DNA from: Paenibacillus nuruki
Lineage (GTDB): Bacteria > Bacillota > Bacilli > Paenibacillales > Paenibacillaceae
Length of the DNA: 64,000 bases
Assembly: GCF_001721045.1 (NCBI RefSeq)
Contig: NZ_MDER01000107.1
Coordinates: 1-64,000, forward strand
Direction of reading: 5' to 3'
The notes beneath the pieces were generated by a model. It saw only the letters and a list, made by a program, of their open reading frames with translations. It ran no database searches and was not told the origin of the DNA. Of this stretch, positions 17,466-25,804 are shown one piece after another. How positions within the stretch are numbered: the stretch's first letter is position 1; each line of letters opens with the position of its first letter. Made by a program: the position numbers and the translations under genes.

Positions 17466-17499
17466 AAAATAAAAATAGCCCCAACGAGGATTAGGGCTA
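17466..17499 (-). terminator. Intrinsic terminator of the 103-aa gene
   Basis: Minus-strand stem TAGCCC/GGGCTA with a 12-nt loop, followed by TTTTTATTTT. Confidence 0.75.
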
Positions 17500-17563
17500 A
17501 ATACAATATATATCGATCCTTTTGATAGCAACGACTCACAACGTTTTGTACCTCGCATTCGAT

Positions 17564-17875
17564 TCACTTGAGGTGCAATCTAGGCTTGGCGTATTCTTTG
17601 AATGCCTGAATAAACAAAGAAGGATCTTCACGAATCATATATGAAAATACACCTTTACGCGTATGCAAATAAAAGAAACCTTCACCATCGCTAAATGTAC
17701 GATAAGACATATCAAATACATCCAAAATAGCAAATTCTCGGCGATGAGTCGTTACTCGATCTTGATATAAAATAAGCATCCGTTCATCAATCCAATGCTG
17801 TTGTTCCAGTCCATCGCTTTTGCGCTCGATTTTGCGTTCGACTTTGTAATAAGGTTGTACTGCAATTTGATTCAT
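17564..17875 (-). CDS. Unknown 103-aa protein
   Basis: A small soluble protein. The start is the ATG at 17875 with AAGGAGGGG 6-7 bases upstream, one of the best SDs in the region; an ATG six codons earlier overlaps the SD. The pattern of alternating hydrophobic strands and a C-terminal helix (PSLFIQAFKEYAKP) would fit a small PH-like or barrel fold, but no family is recognised. It has its own terminator and stands alone. Confidence 0.72.
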   Translation of the reverse strand: MNQIAVQPYYKVERKIERKSDGLEQQHWIDERMLILYQDRVTTHRREFAILDVFDMSYRTFSDGEGFFYLHTRKGVFSYMIREDPSLFIQAFKEYAKPRLHLK

Positions 17876-18129
17876 TTCACCCCTCCTTAGCAAGAGAATA
17901 CAAGTCTATTGTATCTATTACCCAAAGTATTCGGAATGACGAGAACAATATAATCACTTTAGCAGTAATCAAGTGGATACGACGATCAATGATAGCACTG
18001 TCGCCATAAACAGATCGAACAACCTGCTGCCTATAAACGAGATGATGCAGGCGAATATAACGGCTTAGTCCGCTTTTGGCTACGATAAAAACCGCCTTGT
18101 TTCAGGAATTTTTTCTCCGTGGCAGTTGA
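17876..18129. other. Gene-free stretch before the toxin-like remnant
   Basis: No convincing ORF. It contains the probable promoter of the 103-aa gene and sequence with many stops in all frames; an 18-codon reverse ORF after a weak SD (around 18105-18160) is not supported further. Confidence 0.4.
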
Positions 18130-18803
18130 GTGGTTTGTATCAGTGCTTCGCTTTTCATCGTTTCGTTCTCTCTACCTTTTGTAATGCTTATTATAGATGT
18201 TTTGAAAAATCTGTCTATTGAGAAACCGGCGTGGAGCCTGGAGCTTTCAAATAATAGAGGTTCGGAATTTTTCACACTGGAAGGCATCCCCTATACCGAT
18301 ATTGATGAAACGAAAGAGTTTCAAATTGATGTTAAAATCAATATGTCGGAACAGGCGCTTTTTTTGATGAGCCTGCGTTACTTGAGATATATAATAAATA
18401 TAAAGATTCTACCAGACCTGAAGATGAAACAAAATATAGAGCCATCAGATTACTAAAAAAAGGTACACTTATTGATAAAAAATTAACCTCAAGAGAAAGG
18501 AATTCAGTAGCAAGAGTTCAGAATAAAATTACCAAAAGATTAATGTGGAATGAAGTGGGAGGAAAAGTTAGACTCTCTACATCCAAAGCTGGAGAATTTT
18601 CACTAAATAACAGCCTATTTTCAAAAAGCGGAAATGGCAAGTTTGCAGTAGGAGCAGATGCTTCGAAAATTTAAGTAGATTCTAGGATTGCAAAGTTAAC
18701 CAGACTTATCAAAGAGCGTGAATTTGTAGCAGAACCTGCGCTGGTTGAATCTGTCGAAGCTTTAGCTAAATCGAATCAGGTGTTGCTATTGGGTCGGTTC
18801 TGA
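18130..18803 (+). pseudogene. Broken gene, possible polymorphic-toxin C-terminal remnant
   Basis: Two partial frames read as one protein if joined. Frame one (to about 18362) ends IDVKINMSEQALF; frame two continues FDEPALLEIYNKYKDSTRP through to SKI and TAA (18672-18674). The switch is a -1 shift exactly at a run of seven T (18359-18365). After the TAA the same frame stays open to 18803 (RLIKEREFVAEPALVESVE), suggesting a second lesion. There is no clear start or SD. The Lys-rich terminal part and the small gene following it resemble a toxin tip plus immunity gene; this is inference. Programmed frameshifting is an unlikely alternative. Confidence 0.45.
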
Positions 18804-18864
18804 AACCTCAAGAACGATTTATAAATTTGTAGCGCAAGAATAGTACATTAAAAGGAGATTATGT

Positions 18865-19416
18865 ATGCTAAGAAACGATAGAGATAGAATTGTAGCGGGT
18901 ATCAAACATTTATGCGACGGACTTAGCCCATTCCAAAAAATGGATTCTGTTGAGGATTTTATTAAAATGCATACGGATGTCTACGATACTTTTGGAGATG
19001 ATTCATTTGATATTTTAATTGACATTTTATTACATCCTCCCGAGCTAGGACGTATTGATCCGAATGATTTTGAATACGAATTACAAGAAGCTCTTAGCGC
19101 GGTTGGACGTAGAAACCCTCGCTATGCTTTAGATACAATCGAGGATCTGCTCGGTATCAAAAGTATACGGCTTGTCCTGATCAATGTGATTGGTGGACTG
19201 AAAAATGAAAACGGTTTGTTTCTATTGGAGTCTTTATTGCAGCCGTCGGCAGAATCGGATCTCTTGGCGGAAGATGAACTCATAGGTGTGGCTTGTGCAG
19301 TCGATGAGATTAGAGGCGAGAAAGCTGTTGAACTTTTAGCAAAAATGAAAATAAGATATCGCAATCATTCATCTGATCTATTGGAATATATTGAAGATGG
19401 GTTAAACGGATATTAG
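18865..19416 (+). CDS. HEAT-repeat-like small protein, possible orphan immunity protein
   Basis: A 183-aa soluble, acidic, helical protein. Its helices recur with HEAT-like spacing (FDILIDILLHPPELG, ALDTIEDLLGIKSIRLVLINVIGGL, AVELLAKMKIRYRN). Acidic residues are frequent (DDSFDILID, DLLAEDELIG). The SD AAAAGGAG lies 7 bases before the ATG. It directly follows the broken gene at 18130-18803 on the same strand, the usual toxin-then-immunity order. The acidic helical character would suit an immunity role, but nothing here proves it. Confidence 0.7.
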   Translation: MLRNDRDRIVAGIKHLCDGLSPFQKMDSVEDFIKMHTDVYDTFGDDSFDILIDILLHPPELGRIDPNDFEYELQEALSAVGRRNPRYALDTIEDLLGIKSIRLVLINVIGGLKNENGLFLLESLLQPSAESDLLAEDELIGVACAVDEIRGEKAVELLAKMKIRYRNHSSDLLEYIEDGLNGY

Positions 19417-19440
19417 AAGCTTGTTTTAAGTGATGAGGAA

Positions 19441-19498
19441 AAGCCCAATAGTTCTTCTCTTGAACTATCAACTTAGAGATGATGTCCTTGCTGGGCTT
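19441..19498. repeat. Nested inverted repeats in a gene-free stretch
   Basis: AAGCCCA/TGGGCTT (19441-19447 with 19492-19498) enclose a perfect ATAGTTC/GAACTAT hairpin (19448-19454 with 19462-19468). A minus-strand frame of 78 codons covers this stretch but has no SD and no recognisable product. The wider 19417-20018 gap otherwise holds the hairpin at 19645-19696 and a terminator at 19944-19988. Confidence 0.4.
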
Positions 19499-19634
19499 AT
19501 CTGGAGCTGAGAAGCGACTATCCTCATGAATTCCTCTTTTTAGCATCTGAGCTGCTATCTTCTCTCCACGAGCCTTTCCGCTTCCTCAACGTAAAAAAGC
19601 CCCACCAGTTTGTCAGGCATACGCGGTATCAGCC

Positions 19635-19714
19635 CGTACAATCGAACGCCCAGACCGAAATAGCTTGGAATCTCAAGTTATTTCGGTCTGGGCGTTTCTA
19701 TCATTCGTACAATC
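19635..19714. repeat. 23-bp-arm hairpin flanked by 9-bp direct repeats
   Basis: Positions 19645-19667 pair with 19674-19696 with a single G-T wobble and a 6-nt loop, starting AACGCCCAGACCGAAATA. Flanking it are two copies of CGTACAATC (19635-19643 and 19706-19714). GC content is higher than the surroundings. It could be a strong terminator or a small mobile hairpin element. Confidence 0.6.
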
Positions 19715-19943
19715 TCGCAAACAACTTTTTGGGGTCGATTCCGTGAGGCATCGACCAGTAATTTATGCTGACATTTCGATAATAGAATATTTTCCATTTT
19801 GTCATCGATCATCACATCCCTACTAATAAATGTTTAGATGTGATTAGAATAATATTTCCCTTCTTCCACTTAATAACCTATTCATTCAACATTTTGCAAA
19901 ATAATATATCTTCTACCTACTCATCGACCTGAAGCCTAAAGCA

Positions 19944-19988
19944 AAAAGCCGCTTTGCTTTTCTACACATATAGAATCAGCAAAACGGC
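19944..19988 (-). terminator. Intrinsic terminator of the cell wall hydrolase gene
   Basis: Minus-strand stem GCCGTTTTGC/GCAAAGCGGC followed by TTTTTGC, 31 bp after the stop. Confidence 0.75.
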
Positions 19989-20018
19989 AATTAAATTATA
20001 TTGTTTATCTCTATTGGA

Positions 20019-20660
20019 TTAGTTCGTAAATGTATGTTGACCTAAAGAAATCACTTTAGGACGGGCAATACTCCAGCTAGACGTTGCAATCTTAGGATTG
20101 TAATAGTAAAGTGATCCGTTCGTTGGATCGACACCATTCAATGCTTGTCTTGCTGCATCATAAGCTCTCTGATTCGGTCTCATTCCGTATTGTCCATCTT
20201 GCACTGCTGTAAATTGTCCGGGTTGTAAAATAACAGCAGAGATCGAATTAGGGAATTGATTTGATTGCACACGATTCAACACGACTGCGCCTACAGCCAC
20301 TTGTCCACGGAATGATTCTCCACGAGCTTCGGCATAAATAATTTTAGCTAACATATTCAATGAGTGATTGTTGACTTTGCCTGACGGGTTAAGCCTTTTC
20401 ATGGTTGCAGGGCCTACAACTCCGTCTGCTGTTAATCCATGATCTCTTTGAAAATTTTTAACGGCTTTGCTGGTAATTTGACCGTAATAACCAGTAACGC
20501 CAACATGAAAATATCCGCGTGAAGCCAGTTGCTCCTGTACCTGACTTACTTGTTCATTTTGCATACCTTGTGTCAGCATCAATGCATGGGCTGGCGTAGC
20601 CACCGTAGCTGTACCGAACAAACATGCACAAGATATAAGAAGAGCGGGTAATTTTTTCAT
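20019..20660 (-). CDS. Cell wall hydrolase, SleB-like, with peptidoglycan-binding domain
   Basis: A 213-aa exported protein. The start is the ATG at 20660 (MKKLPALLIS), giving a signal peptide ending near AHA, with GGAGGTT 11 bases upstream; the frame extends upstream without an SD. A PG_binding_1 domain covers about 28-80 (VSQVQEQLASRGYF, AVKNFQRDHGLTADGVVGPATM). The Hydrolase_2/SleB domain covers about 92-213, with AKIIYAEARGESFRGQVAVG carrying the catalytic Glu. Relatives are spore cortex-lytic or vegetative muramidases (lytic transglycosylase type). It is a single gene with its own terminator. Confidence 0.9.
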   Translation of the reverse strand: MKKLPALLISCACLFGTATVATPAHALMLTQGMQNEQVSQVQEQLASRGYFHVGVTGYYGQITSKAVKNFQRDHGLTADGVVGPATMKRLNPSGKVNNHSLNMLAKIIYAEARGESFRGQVAVGAVVLNRVQSNQFPNSISAVILQPGQFTAVQDGQYGMRPNQRAYDAARQALNGVDPTNGSLYYYNPKIATSSWSIARPKVISLGQHTFTN

Positions 20661-20934
20661 CTTTTGAGATAACCTCCACTTTGATTTTCTGACCGGTTCC
20701 ATATGCCGGGCTGTCCATCCGAGAGACGTTGATCCGCCTGAATCGAATATACACGCTCCAAACGGAGAATGTAACGCACTAAAGGAGTGGGACTAAGCTG
20801 TATTAAAGCATCGGTAGGATTCTAGCATATATTTTTGTGAATAGCAATTTAATTGCTAAAAAGATCAACGCAAACAATATAAAATACATTGTTCTGAACT
20901 TCTGCTATTACCTTATTACAGTCAAAATCTTTTC

Positions 20935-20962
20935 TTGAATCACTTTTGACTCATGATATACT
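20935..20962 (+). promoter_or_regulatory. Promoter of the PhzF-family gene
   Basis: TTGAAT (20935-20940), 16 bp, TGA-TATACT (-10 at 20957-20962). The rest of the 20661-20989 gap is AT-rich with no gene. Confidence 0.55.
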
Positions 20963-20989
20963 TTCGTATATTGAGAAAGGGGATTAAGA

Positions 20990-21871
20990 ATGGATATTGA
21001 AGTGTATACTTTAAATGCTTTTTCCTATCAAGAACAAGGCGGTAATCCTGCGGGTGTTGTGCTGGATGCTAATCATTTATCGACCGCACAAATGCAGCAT
21101 ATTGCGCACCAGTTAGGCTTTTCAGAGACTGCTTTTATCCTGCCTTCTACAGTTTCTGATTATCACATTCGTTATTTTACACCGAATCATGAAGTGGATC
21201 TATGTGGTCATGCTACGATTGCTAGTTTTTATTTGATGGTGAATCAGCAACATATTCGCCCTGGCAAATATGAGATTGAGACGTTAGCAGGACGATTGGA
21301 CGTACATATTCAAGATGATCATTATGTATTTTTAACACAGACATTACCTCAATTTGATATCGAAATCGACCCTCATGAGATTGCAGATTCGTTAGGGATT
21401 TCTGTATCTGAATTAAGTGTAGATTTACCTGTTCAGATCGTATCTACAGGATTGCGAGATCTGATGATCCCTATTCGTTCGTTAGCTACGTTACAACGCA
21501 TAGAGCCTAATTTGGAGCAGATCAAAAACATTTCACAAAAGTATGATGTTGTCGGTTATCACTTATTTACACTGGATACAACGGGTGATGCTATTGCACA
21601 ATGTCGTAACTTTGCTCCACTGTACGATATTCCAGAAGAAAGTGCTACAGGTACTTCTACAGGAGCATTAATATGCTATCTCTATCAGCATAACTCTATT
21701 CCAGTCACAACTACTGCACCGTTTATTTTTGAACAAGGGTATACGATGAATTTACCTTCCCGCCTGCTAGCGACACTACAATTGAATACTCAAGGATCGA
21801 TCGAAAGCGTACAAGTAGGCGGTCTAGCAGCAAACATTCAGAAGTGTTCTATTCATCTACCTGAGGAATAG
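20990..21871 (+). CDS. PhzF family epimerase/isomerase
   Basis: A 293-aa PhzF-fold protein. It has NAFSYQEQGGNPAGVV at residues 9-24, the catalytic Glu in GFSETAFI (about 45), the DLCGHATIAS loop (about 71-80) and a C-terminal-half ESATGTSTGAL loop. PhzF proteins isomerise or cyclise small amphipathic substrates; the substrate here is unknown and no phenazine genes are nearby. The SD GAAAGGGG precedes the ATG. Its last 23 bp overlap the end of the convergent hydrolase gene. Confidence 0.9.
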   Translation: MDIEVYTLNAFSYQEQGGNPAGVVLDANHLSTAQMQHIAHQLGFSETAFILPSTVSDYHIRYFTPNHEVDLCGHATIASFYLMVNQQHIRPGKYEIETLAGRLDVHIQDDHYVFLTQTLPQFDIEIDPHEIADSLGISVSELSVDLPVQIVSTGLRDLMIPIRSLATLQRIEPNLEQIKNISQKYDVVGYHLFTLDTTGDAIAQCRNFAPLYDIPEESATGTSTGALICYLYQHNSIPVTTTAPFIFEQGYTMNLPSRLLATLQLNTQGSIESVQVGGLAANIQKCSIHLPEE

Positions 21872-22361
21872 AGTAAGTGTTGATCCAATTGTGAATAGCT
21901 GTAAAACCTATATGTTTATGTGCTGCATAACAGACCAAATGTCCACTATCTGGTACAATCACCAATTGCGTATCAGAGGTGCCTAGATGTTGGGCTAGAT
22001 AAGCAGCGCTTTTGGGTTTGACTAAATGATCAGCATCCCCCTGTACAATTAGTGCAGGGATTTTGATCTGAGGATAAATAGCGAATGATTCATGAACAAT
22101 CCGGTAAAATTCGCGTGTCGCTTTGGAAGGCACAACAAAGAAATTGCGAATATAAGCTTTCACCATAGGCCAGCGATATAATGTACGAATAATCTGCTGT
22201 GGATTGAGCGGGAAAACAGGTGTAGACAGCATCGTTAAAGAACAGATGCGATCTGGATATTTAACAGCCAAATGAGCTGCTATTAATGATCCTGTTGAAA
22301 AGCCAATAAGATGTATTTTAGAATATGTAGTTAGCAAGTGGATTAATAAGCATACTTTCAT
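21849..22361 (-). CDS. Alpha/beta hydrolase missing its oxyanion region (internal deletion)
   Basis: A 170-aa protein with the nucleophile elbow GFSTGS (residues 20-25), a cap-like middle and the late Asp/His region (QGDADHLVKP near 117, DSGHLV near 145). Usual family members have about 240-260 aa. The start is genuine: AAAGGAG lies 7 bases before ATG. It begins MKVCLLIH, a typical first strand before the HG oxyanion motif, then passes directly into LLTTYSKIHLIGFSTGS. About 60-70 residues between these appear deleted in frame. It may be an inactive or altered enzyme. It overlaps the phzF-type gene tail to tail. Confidence 0.75.
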   Translation of the reverse strand: MKVCLLIHLLTTYSKIHLIGFSTGSLIAAHLAVKYPDRICSLTMLSTPVFPLNPQQIIRTLYRWPMVKAYIRNFFVVPSKATREFYRIVHESFAIYPQIKIPALIVQGDADHLVKPKSAAYLAQHLGTSDTQLVIVPDSGHLVCYAAHKHIGFTAIHNWINTYSIPQVDE

Positions 22362-22453
22362 AATAAGCTCCTTTGGTGTTGGTAAGGCTAGATTCTTATC
22401 ATAACTGGTTATGGTACACTATGAAAAGTCTGACAAAGGAGAATAACTTACTT

Positions 22454-23245
22454 ATGAAATTAATATCTTGGAATGTAAATGGACTGCGTGCAGCAGTTAA
22501 AAAAGGATTTAACGAGTATTTCGACCTTATGAATGCTGATATTTTCTGTATTCAAGAGTCTAAATTACAAGCGGGACAGATTGAAATGGATCATGGAGAT
22601 CGTTATCATCAATACTGGAATTATGCGGTCAAAAAAGGATACTCCGGTACAGCTATTTTTACTAAAGTGAAGCCTCTATCTGTGTATTACGGTATAGAAG
22701 AAAATGTTGAAGAAGAAGGTCGTATGATCACACTGGAATTTCAGAATTTTTATCTGGTTAATGTGTATACGCCTAATGCCAAGCGTGATCTGACACGCCT
22801 ACCGTATCGCTTAGAATGGGAAAATCGGTTCCGACACTATGTTCAGCAATTGGATCAGCTTAAGCCGGTTATTATCTGTGGTGATCTGAATGTCGCTCAT
22901 CTCGATATTGATGTCAAAAATGCCAAGTCCAATCATGGCAATTCAGGCTTTACGACCGAAGAACGCGGTAAAATGACCGAATTATTGAATGCAGGCTTTA
23001 TGGATACATTCCGTTATTTCTATCCGGATACGACCGATGTGTATAGCTGGTGGTCATACATGTCCAAAGTACGTGAACGTAATATCGGCTGGCGGATCGA
23101 TTATTTTCTAGCTTCTGAACGTCTTGCTCCTTATCTTATCGATGCTTCAATTGATCATCAGATTATGGGTAGTGATCATTGCCCTATTATGTTAGAGATC
23201 AATGATTTTCCAGAGTTGCCTGCACATCATGCTGTACAATCCTAG
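22454..23245 (+). CDS. exoA: Exodeoxyribonuclease III (AP endonuclease)
   Basis: A 263-aa base-excision repair enzyme of the ExoIII/APE1 family, cleaving 5' of abasic sites and removing 3' blocks. Visible catalytic residues: Asn in LISWNVNGLRA (residue 7), Glu in IQESK (about 34), Asp/Asn in CGDLNVAH (about 146-150) and the SDHCP Asp-His (about 250). The start is the ATG at 22454, 12 bases after AAAGGAG. The frame is open 27 codons upstream but without an SD. Length is normal for the Bacillus enzyme. Confidence 0.95.
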   Translation: MKLISWNVNGLRAAVKKGFNEYFDLMNADIFCIQESKLQAGQIEMDHGDRYHQYWNYAVKKGYSGTAIFTKVKPLSVYYGIEENVEEEGRMITLEFQNFYLVNVYTPNAKRDLTRLPYRLEWENRFRHYVQQLDQLKPVIICGDLNVAHLDIDVKNAKSNHGNSGFTTEERGKMTELLNAGFMDTFRYFYPDTTDVYSWWSYMSKVRERNIGWRIDYFLASERLAPYLIDASIDHQIMGSDHCPIMLEINDFPELPAHHAVQS

Positions 23246-23288
23246 ATTCTAGAATAGAAGAGCAAGCTACGTTAAAGGAGGATTTGTG

Positions 23289-24491
23289 TTGAAAGAAGAC
23301 AAAGCAGATCATTTATTTGCAAGCTTTGGAGCGATTCTGGCGATTTTATTTTTAGCTTTTGTAGGATTGATTGTTGTTGCTTTATTCAGCAATTCACAGC
23401 CTTTTTATATTCCGTTTATTTTTGTCCTAGCAGGTGCGATGATCATTGCAGTGATTTTGAGCAATATTCAGTCGATTGCTCGTCATCGCTTTTTTCCATT
23501 AGCTATCAAAATCAGTCTTGGTTTATTTGTACTAACAGCTGTCGGTTATCATATTCATCGTGCGTATGATCAACATTTAATTGTGAGTGAACAGGATGTC
23601 AATGTCGATGATTATCGCCCTTTTGCTGATCATACTAAAGTGGTCACATTAGATAAACCTTCAACCTATACGCTATCTGCTCAGGATCAATTACCTGTAT
23701 TAGATGGTGCAACTGCTCTGTATCCACTTTATTCTGCTTTTGTCAGAGCTGTCTATCCAGCTAACGATTATAAGCCTAATGATAAAAAAAGTAGTGTTCG
23801 AATGACAGGAACAGGTCAAGCGTACAAACAGTTAATTCATCATCGTGTAGATATGATCTTTGCCGCAGCTCCATCAAAAGAACAAGAAAAATTAGCTCAA
23901 GCTAAAGGATTACAATTAAATATGCAACCGATCGGACGCGAAGCTTTTGTATTTTTTGTACATAAAAATAATCCGGTACATAGCTTAACTTCTGCACAGA
24001 TCAAGCAAATCTATACAGGTGAAATCACCAATTGGCAACAAGTTGGAGGCAATAATGATCCGATTCGTGCTTTTCAACGTCCTGAAGATAGTGGTAGTCA
24101 AGCGATGTTACGGCGCTGGATGGGTGATCAATCACCGATGACTCCAATTGTAGACGATGTAGCATCAGGTATGGGTGGAATTATGGAACAGACTGCTGAT
24201 TATCGAAATTACAAAAATGCGATTGGATATTCTTTTCACTATTTTGCCACCCAAATGAATGCTAACGCTGATATCCGTCTGCTCGCTGTAGATGGCGTAT
24301 ACCCAGATGAAGCATCAATTCGTAATGAAAGTTATCCTATTATTACTCCTTTTTATGCGATTACAGCTTCGGATCGTACAGCAAAAGATTCAACGGATAC
24401 AACGAATCCTAATATTCAACCTTTTTTAAATTGGATCTTGTCCGAGCAAGGTCAACAATTAGTAAGAAAAACAGGATATTTTCCGATCTAA
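23289..24491 (+). CDS. Membrane-anchored PstS-like substrate-binding protein
   Basis: A 400-aa protein with an unusual build. Three or four hydrophobic helices (about residues 12-100) precede a PBP_like phosphate-binding-type domain (about 130-400) with DGATALYPLYSAF, QIYTGEITNWQQVGG and RPEDSGSQAM. Classical PstS proteins are lipoproteins with one signal peptide, so the multi-helix anchor is atypical. The TTG at 23289, 7 bases after AAAGGAGG, is preferred over the adjacent GTG at 23286. No pst permease or ATPase genes are near. Phosphate or anion sensing is possible. Confidence 0.85.
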   Translation: MKEDKADHLFASFGAILAILFLAFVGLIVVALFSNSQPFYIPFIFVLAGAMIIAVILSNIQSIARHRFFPLAIKISLGLFVLTAVGYHIHRAYDQHLIVSEQDVNVDDYRPFADHTKVVTLDKPSTYTLSAQDQLPVLDGATALYPLYSAFVRAVYPANDYKPNDKKSSVRMTGTGQAYKQLIHHRVDMIFAAAPSKEQEKLAQAKGLQLNMQPIGREAFVFFVHKNNPVHSLTSAQIKQIYTGEITNWQQVGGNNDPIRAFQRPEDSGSQAMLRRWMGDQSPMTPIVDDVASGMGGIMEQTADYRNYKNAIGYSFHYFATQMNANADIRLLAVDGVYPDEASIRNESYPIITPFYAITASDRTAKDSTDTTNPNIQPFLNWILSEQGQQLVRKTGYFPI

Positions 24492-24545
24492 TCCTAGGTT
24501 GACGTTATATTTCTAAGAAAATGTTGCAAATCTCTTTATTTTTCG

Positions 24546-24599
24546 TTGTGATGGTATACATTTAAAGCTATACTAGCGATGAGGATGATAATCATTTTC
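24546..24599 (+). promoter_or_regulatory. Promoter with Fur box
   Basis: TTGTGA (24546-24551), 17 bp, TATACT (24569-24574). Just downstream, 24581-24599 matches the 19-bp Fur consensus at 16 positions (core ATGATAATCAT). Iron-responsive repression of the following lipoprotein gene is expected. Confidence 0.75.
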
Positions 24600-24625
24600 A
24601 ACAACTTGGTGGAGGGAATATACAC

Positions 24626-25609
24626 ATGAATCGTAAGCATACTTACTTGGCAACCCTTATTTTATTATTAAGCGTGGGACTTTTATTAAGTGCTTGTTCT
24701 TCAAGCACATCTACACCAGCACCTGCAACAAGTACTGAAAATACAGCAACCACAGAATCGATTCCTACAGAGCGTACATTAACCGATGCAGTAGGAAATG
24801 TAGTCAAAGTACCTGCAAATCCACAGCGTGTCTTGGCTTCATATTTGGAAGATCCTTTAGTGGCTTTGGGAGTAACACCTGTTGCACAATGGGCAATCGG
24901 TGAAGGAAATACACAAGGTTATTTGCAAAAACAATTAGCTAACGTTCCTCCTATCGATTCCACTCTTCCTTATGAAGCGGTACTGAATACTAATCCTGAT
25001 CTGATCTTGATGGATAGCGCTGAAATGGTAGCTGGCGACAAATATGCTCAATACAATCAGATTGCACCGACTTATGTAGTTGGCAAAAAGCAAAATAACG
25101 ATTGGCGAGAAGAATTGCTCACTATAGGTGATGTACTTGGCAAAAGCAATGAAGCCAAAAAAGTGTTAGTGGATTATGAAGCCAAAGCCAAAACAGCAAA
25201 AGACCAACTGCAACAACAGATTGGTAACGAATCAGCGGCTGCGTTATGGGTGACAGGCAAAAATATCTATGTGGTAAGTCGTAACTTATCCAGTGGAGAT
25301 GTACTTTATAACGATCTGGGCTTAAAAGCTCCTGCGGTTGTAGAGGAAATTTCCAAATCAGGTGAAGCAAACTGGCAAGCCATTTCGTTAGAGAAATTAA
25401 CTGATCTGGATGCTGATTATTTATTTTTGATTAACAGTACCGAACAATCCAAAGAAGAAATCACTAGCCCTGCGGTATGGCAAAATATTCCGGCAGTCAA
25501 AAAAGGTCATGTCTATGATTTCAGTGCAGATTCAAGCTGGTTGTACACCGGTGCGATCGCTAACGGTCAAATCATCGACGATGTACTGGCAAGTGTACTT
25601 CAAAAATAA
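24626..25609 (+). CDS. Iron-siderophore ABC transporter substrate-binding lipoprotein
   Basis: A 327-aa FecB/FhuD-type binding protein (Peripla_BP_2). The signal peptide ends in the lipobox LSAC (Cys near 24), followed by a Ser/Thr/Pro linker. The binding domain (about 55-325) starts TDAVGNVVKVPANPQRV and includes NPDLILMDS, typical of the class III fold. It is anchored outside the membrane and should deliver Fe(III)-siderophore to a permease encoded elsewhere, since no permease or ATPase genes flank it. The SD GGTGGAGGG precedes the ATG. The upstream Fur box supports an iron role. Confidence 0.9.
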   Translation: MNRKHTYLATLILLLSVGLLLSACSSSTSTPAPATSTENTATTESIPTERTLTDAVGNVVKVPANPQRVLASYLEDPLVALGVTPVAQWAIGEGNTQGYLQKQLANVPPIDSTLPYEAVLNTNPDLILMDSAEMVAGDKYAQYNQIAPTYVVGKKQNNDWREELLTIGDVLGKSNEAKKVLVDYEAKAKTAKDQLQQQIGNESAAALWVTGKNIYVVSRNLSSGDVLYNDLGLKAPAVVEEISKSGEANWQAISLEKLTDLDADYLFLINSTEQSKEEITSPAVWQNIPAVKKGHVYDFSADSSWLYTGAIANGQIIDDVLASVLQK

Positions 25610-25610
25610 T

Positions 25611-25650
25611 AAAAAAGAGGAAGCAGAATTATTCTGTTTCCTCTTTTTTT
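25611..25650 (+). terminator. Intrinsic terminator after the siderophore-binding gene
   Basis: Stem AAAAAAGAGGAA-CAGAA/TTCTG-TTTCCTCTTTTTT ending in a T run, directly after the stop. Confidence 0.9.
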
Positions 25651-25804
25651 GTCTATCTAGATAGAGTCAAATCGATGTTACTAGCTACCGAGTTAGCAAC
25701 TGCATATTAAATTCATTTCTCATGCTTACATTCTGGTGTAATATAGATAGTCTGAACGAACGATATATATAGAGTGTGTGTATTTATGGAGGAGGATTGG
25801 AACG

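Noticed and set aside
18102-18287. Small reverse ORF opposite the toxin-like remnant
   Set aside because: Weak SD only, no recognisable product, overlaps the plus-strand coding remnant.
18359-18365. Programmed -1 frameshift at seven T
   Set aside because: The first frame has no good start or SD, no downstream stimulator structure was seen, and a stop also interrupts the second frame, so decay is simpler.
19310-19546. Reverse-strand 78-codon ORF
   Set aside because: It overlaps the HEAT-like gene, has no SD and is not recognised; kept only as part of the gap description.
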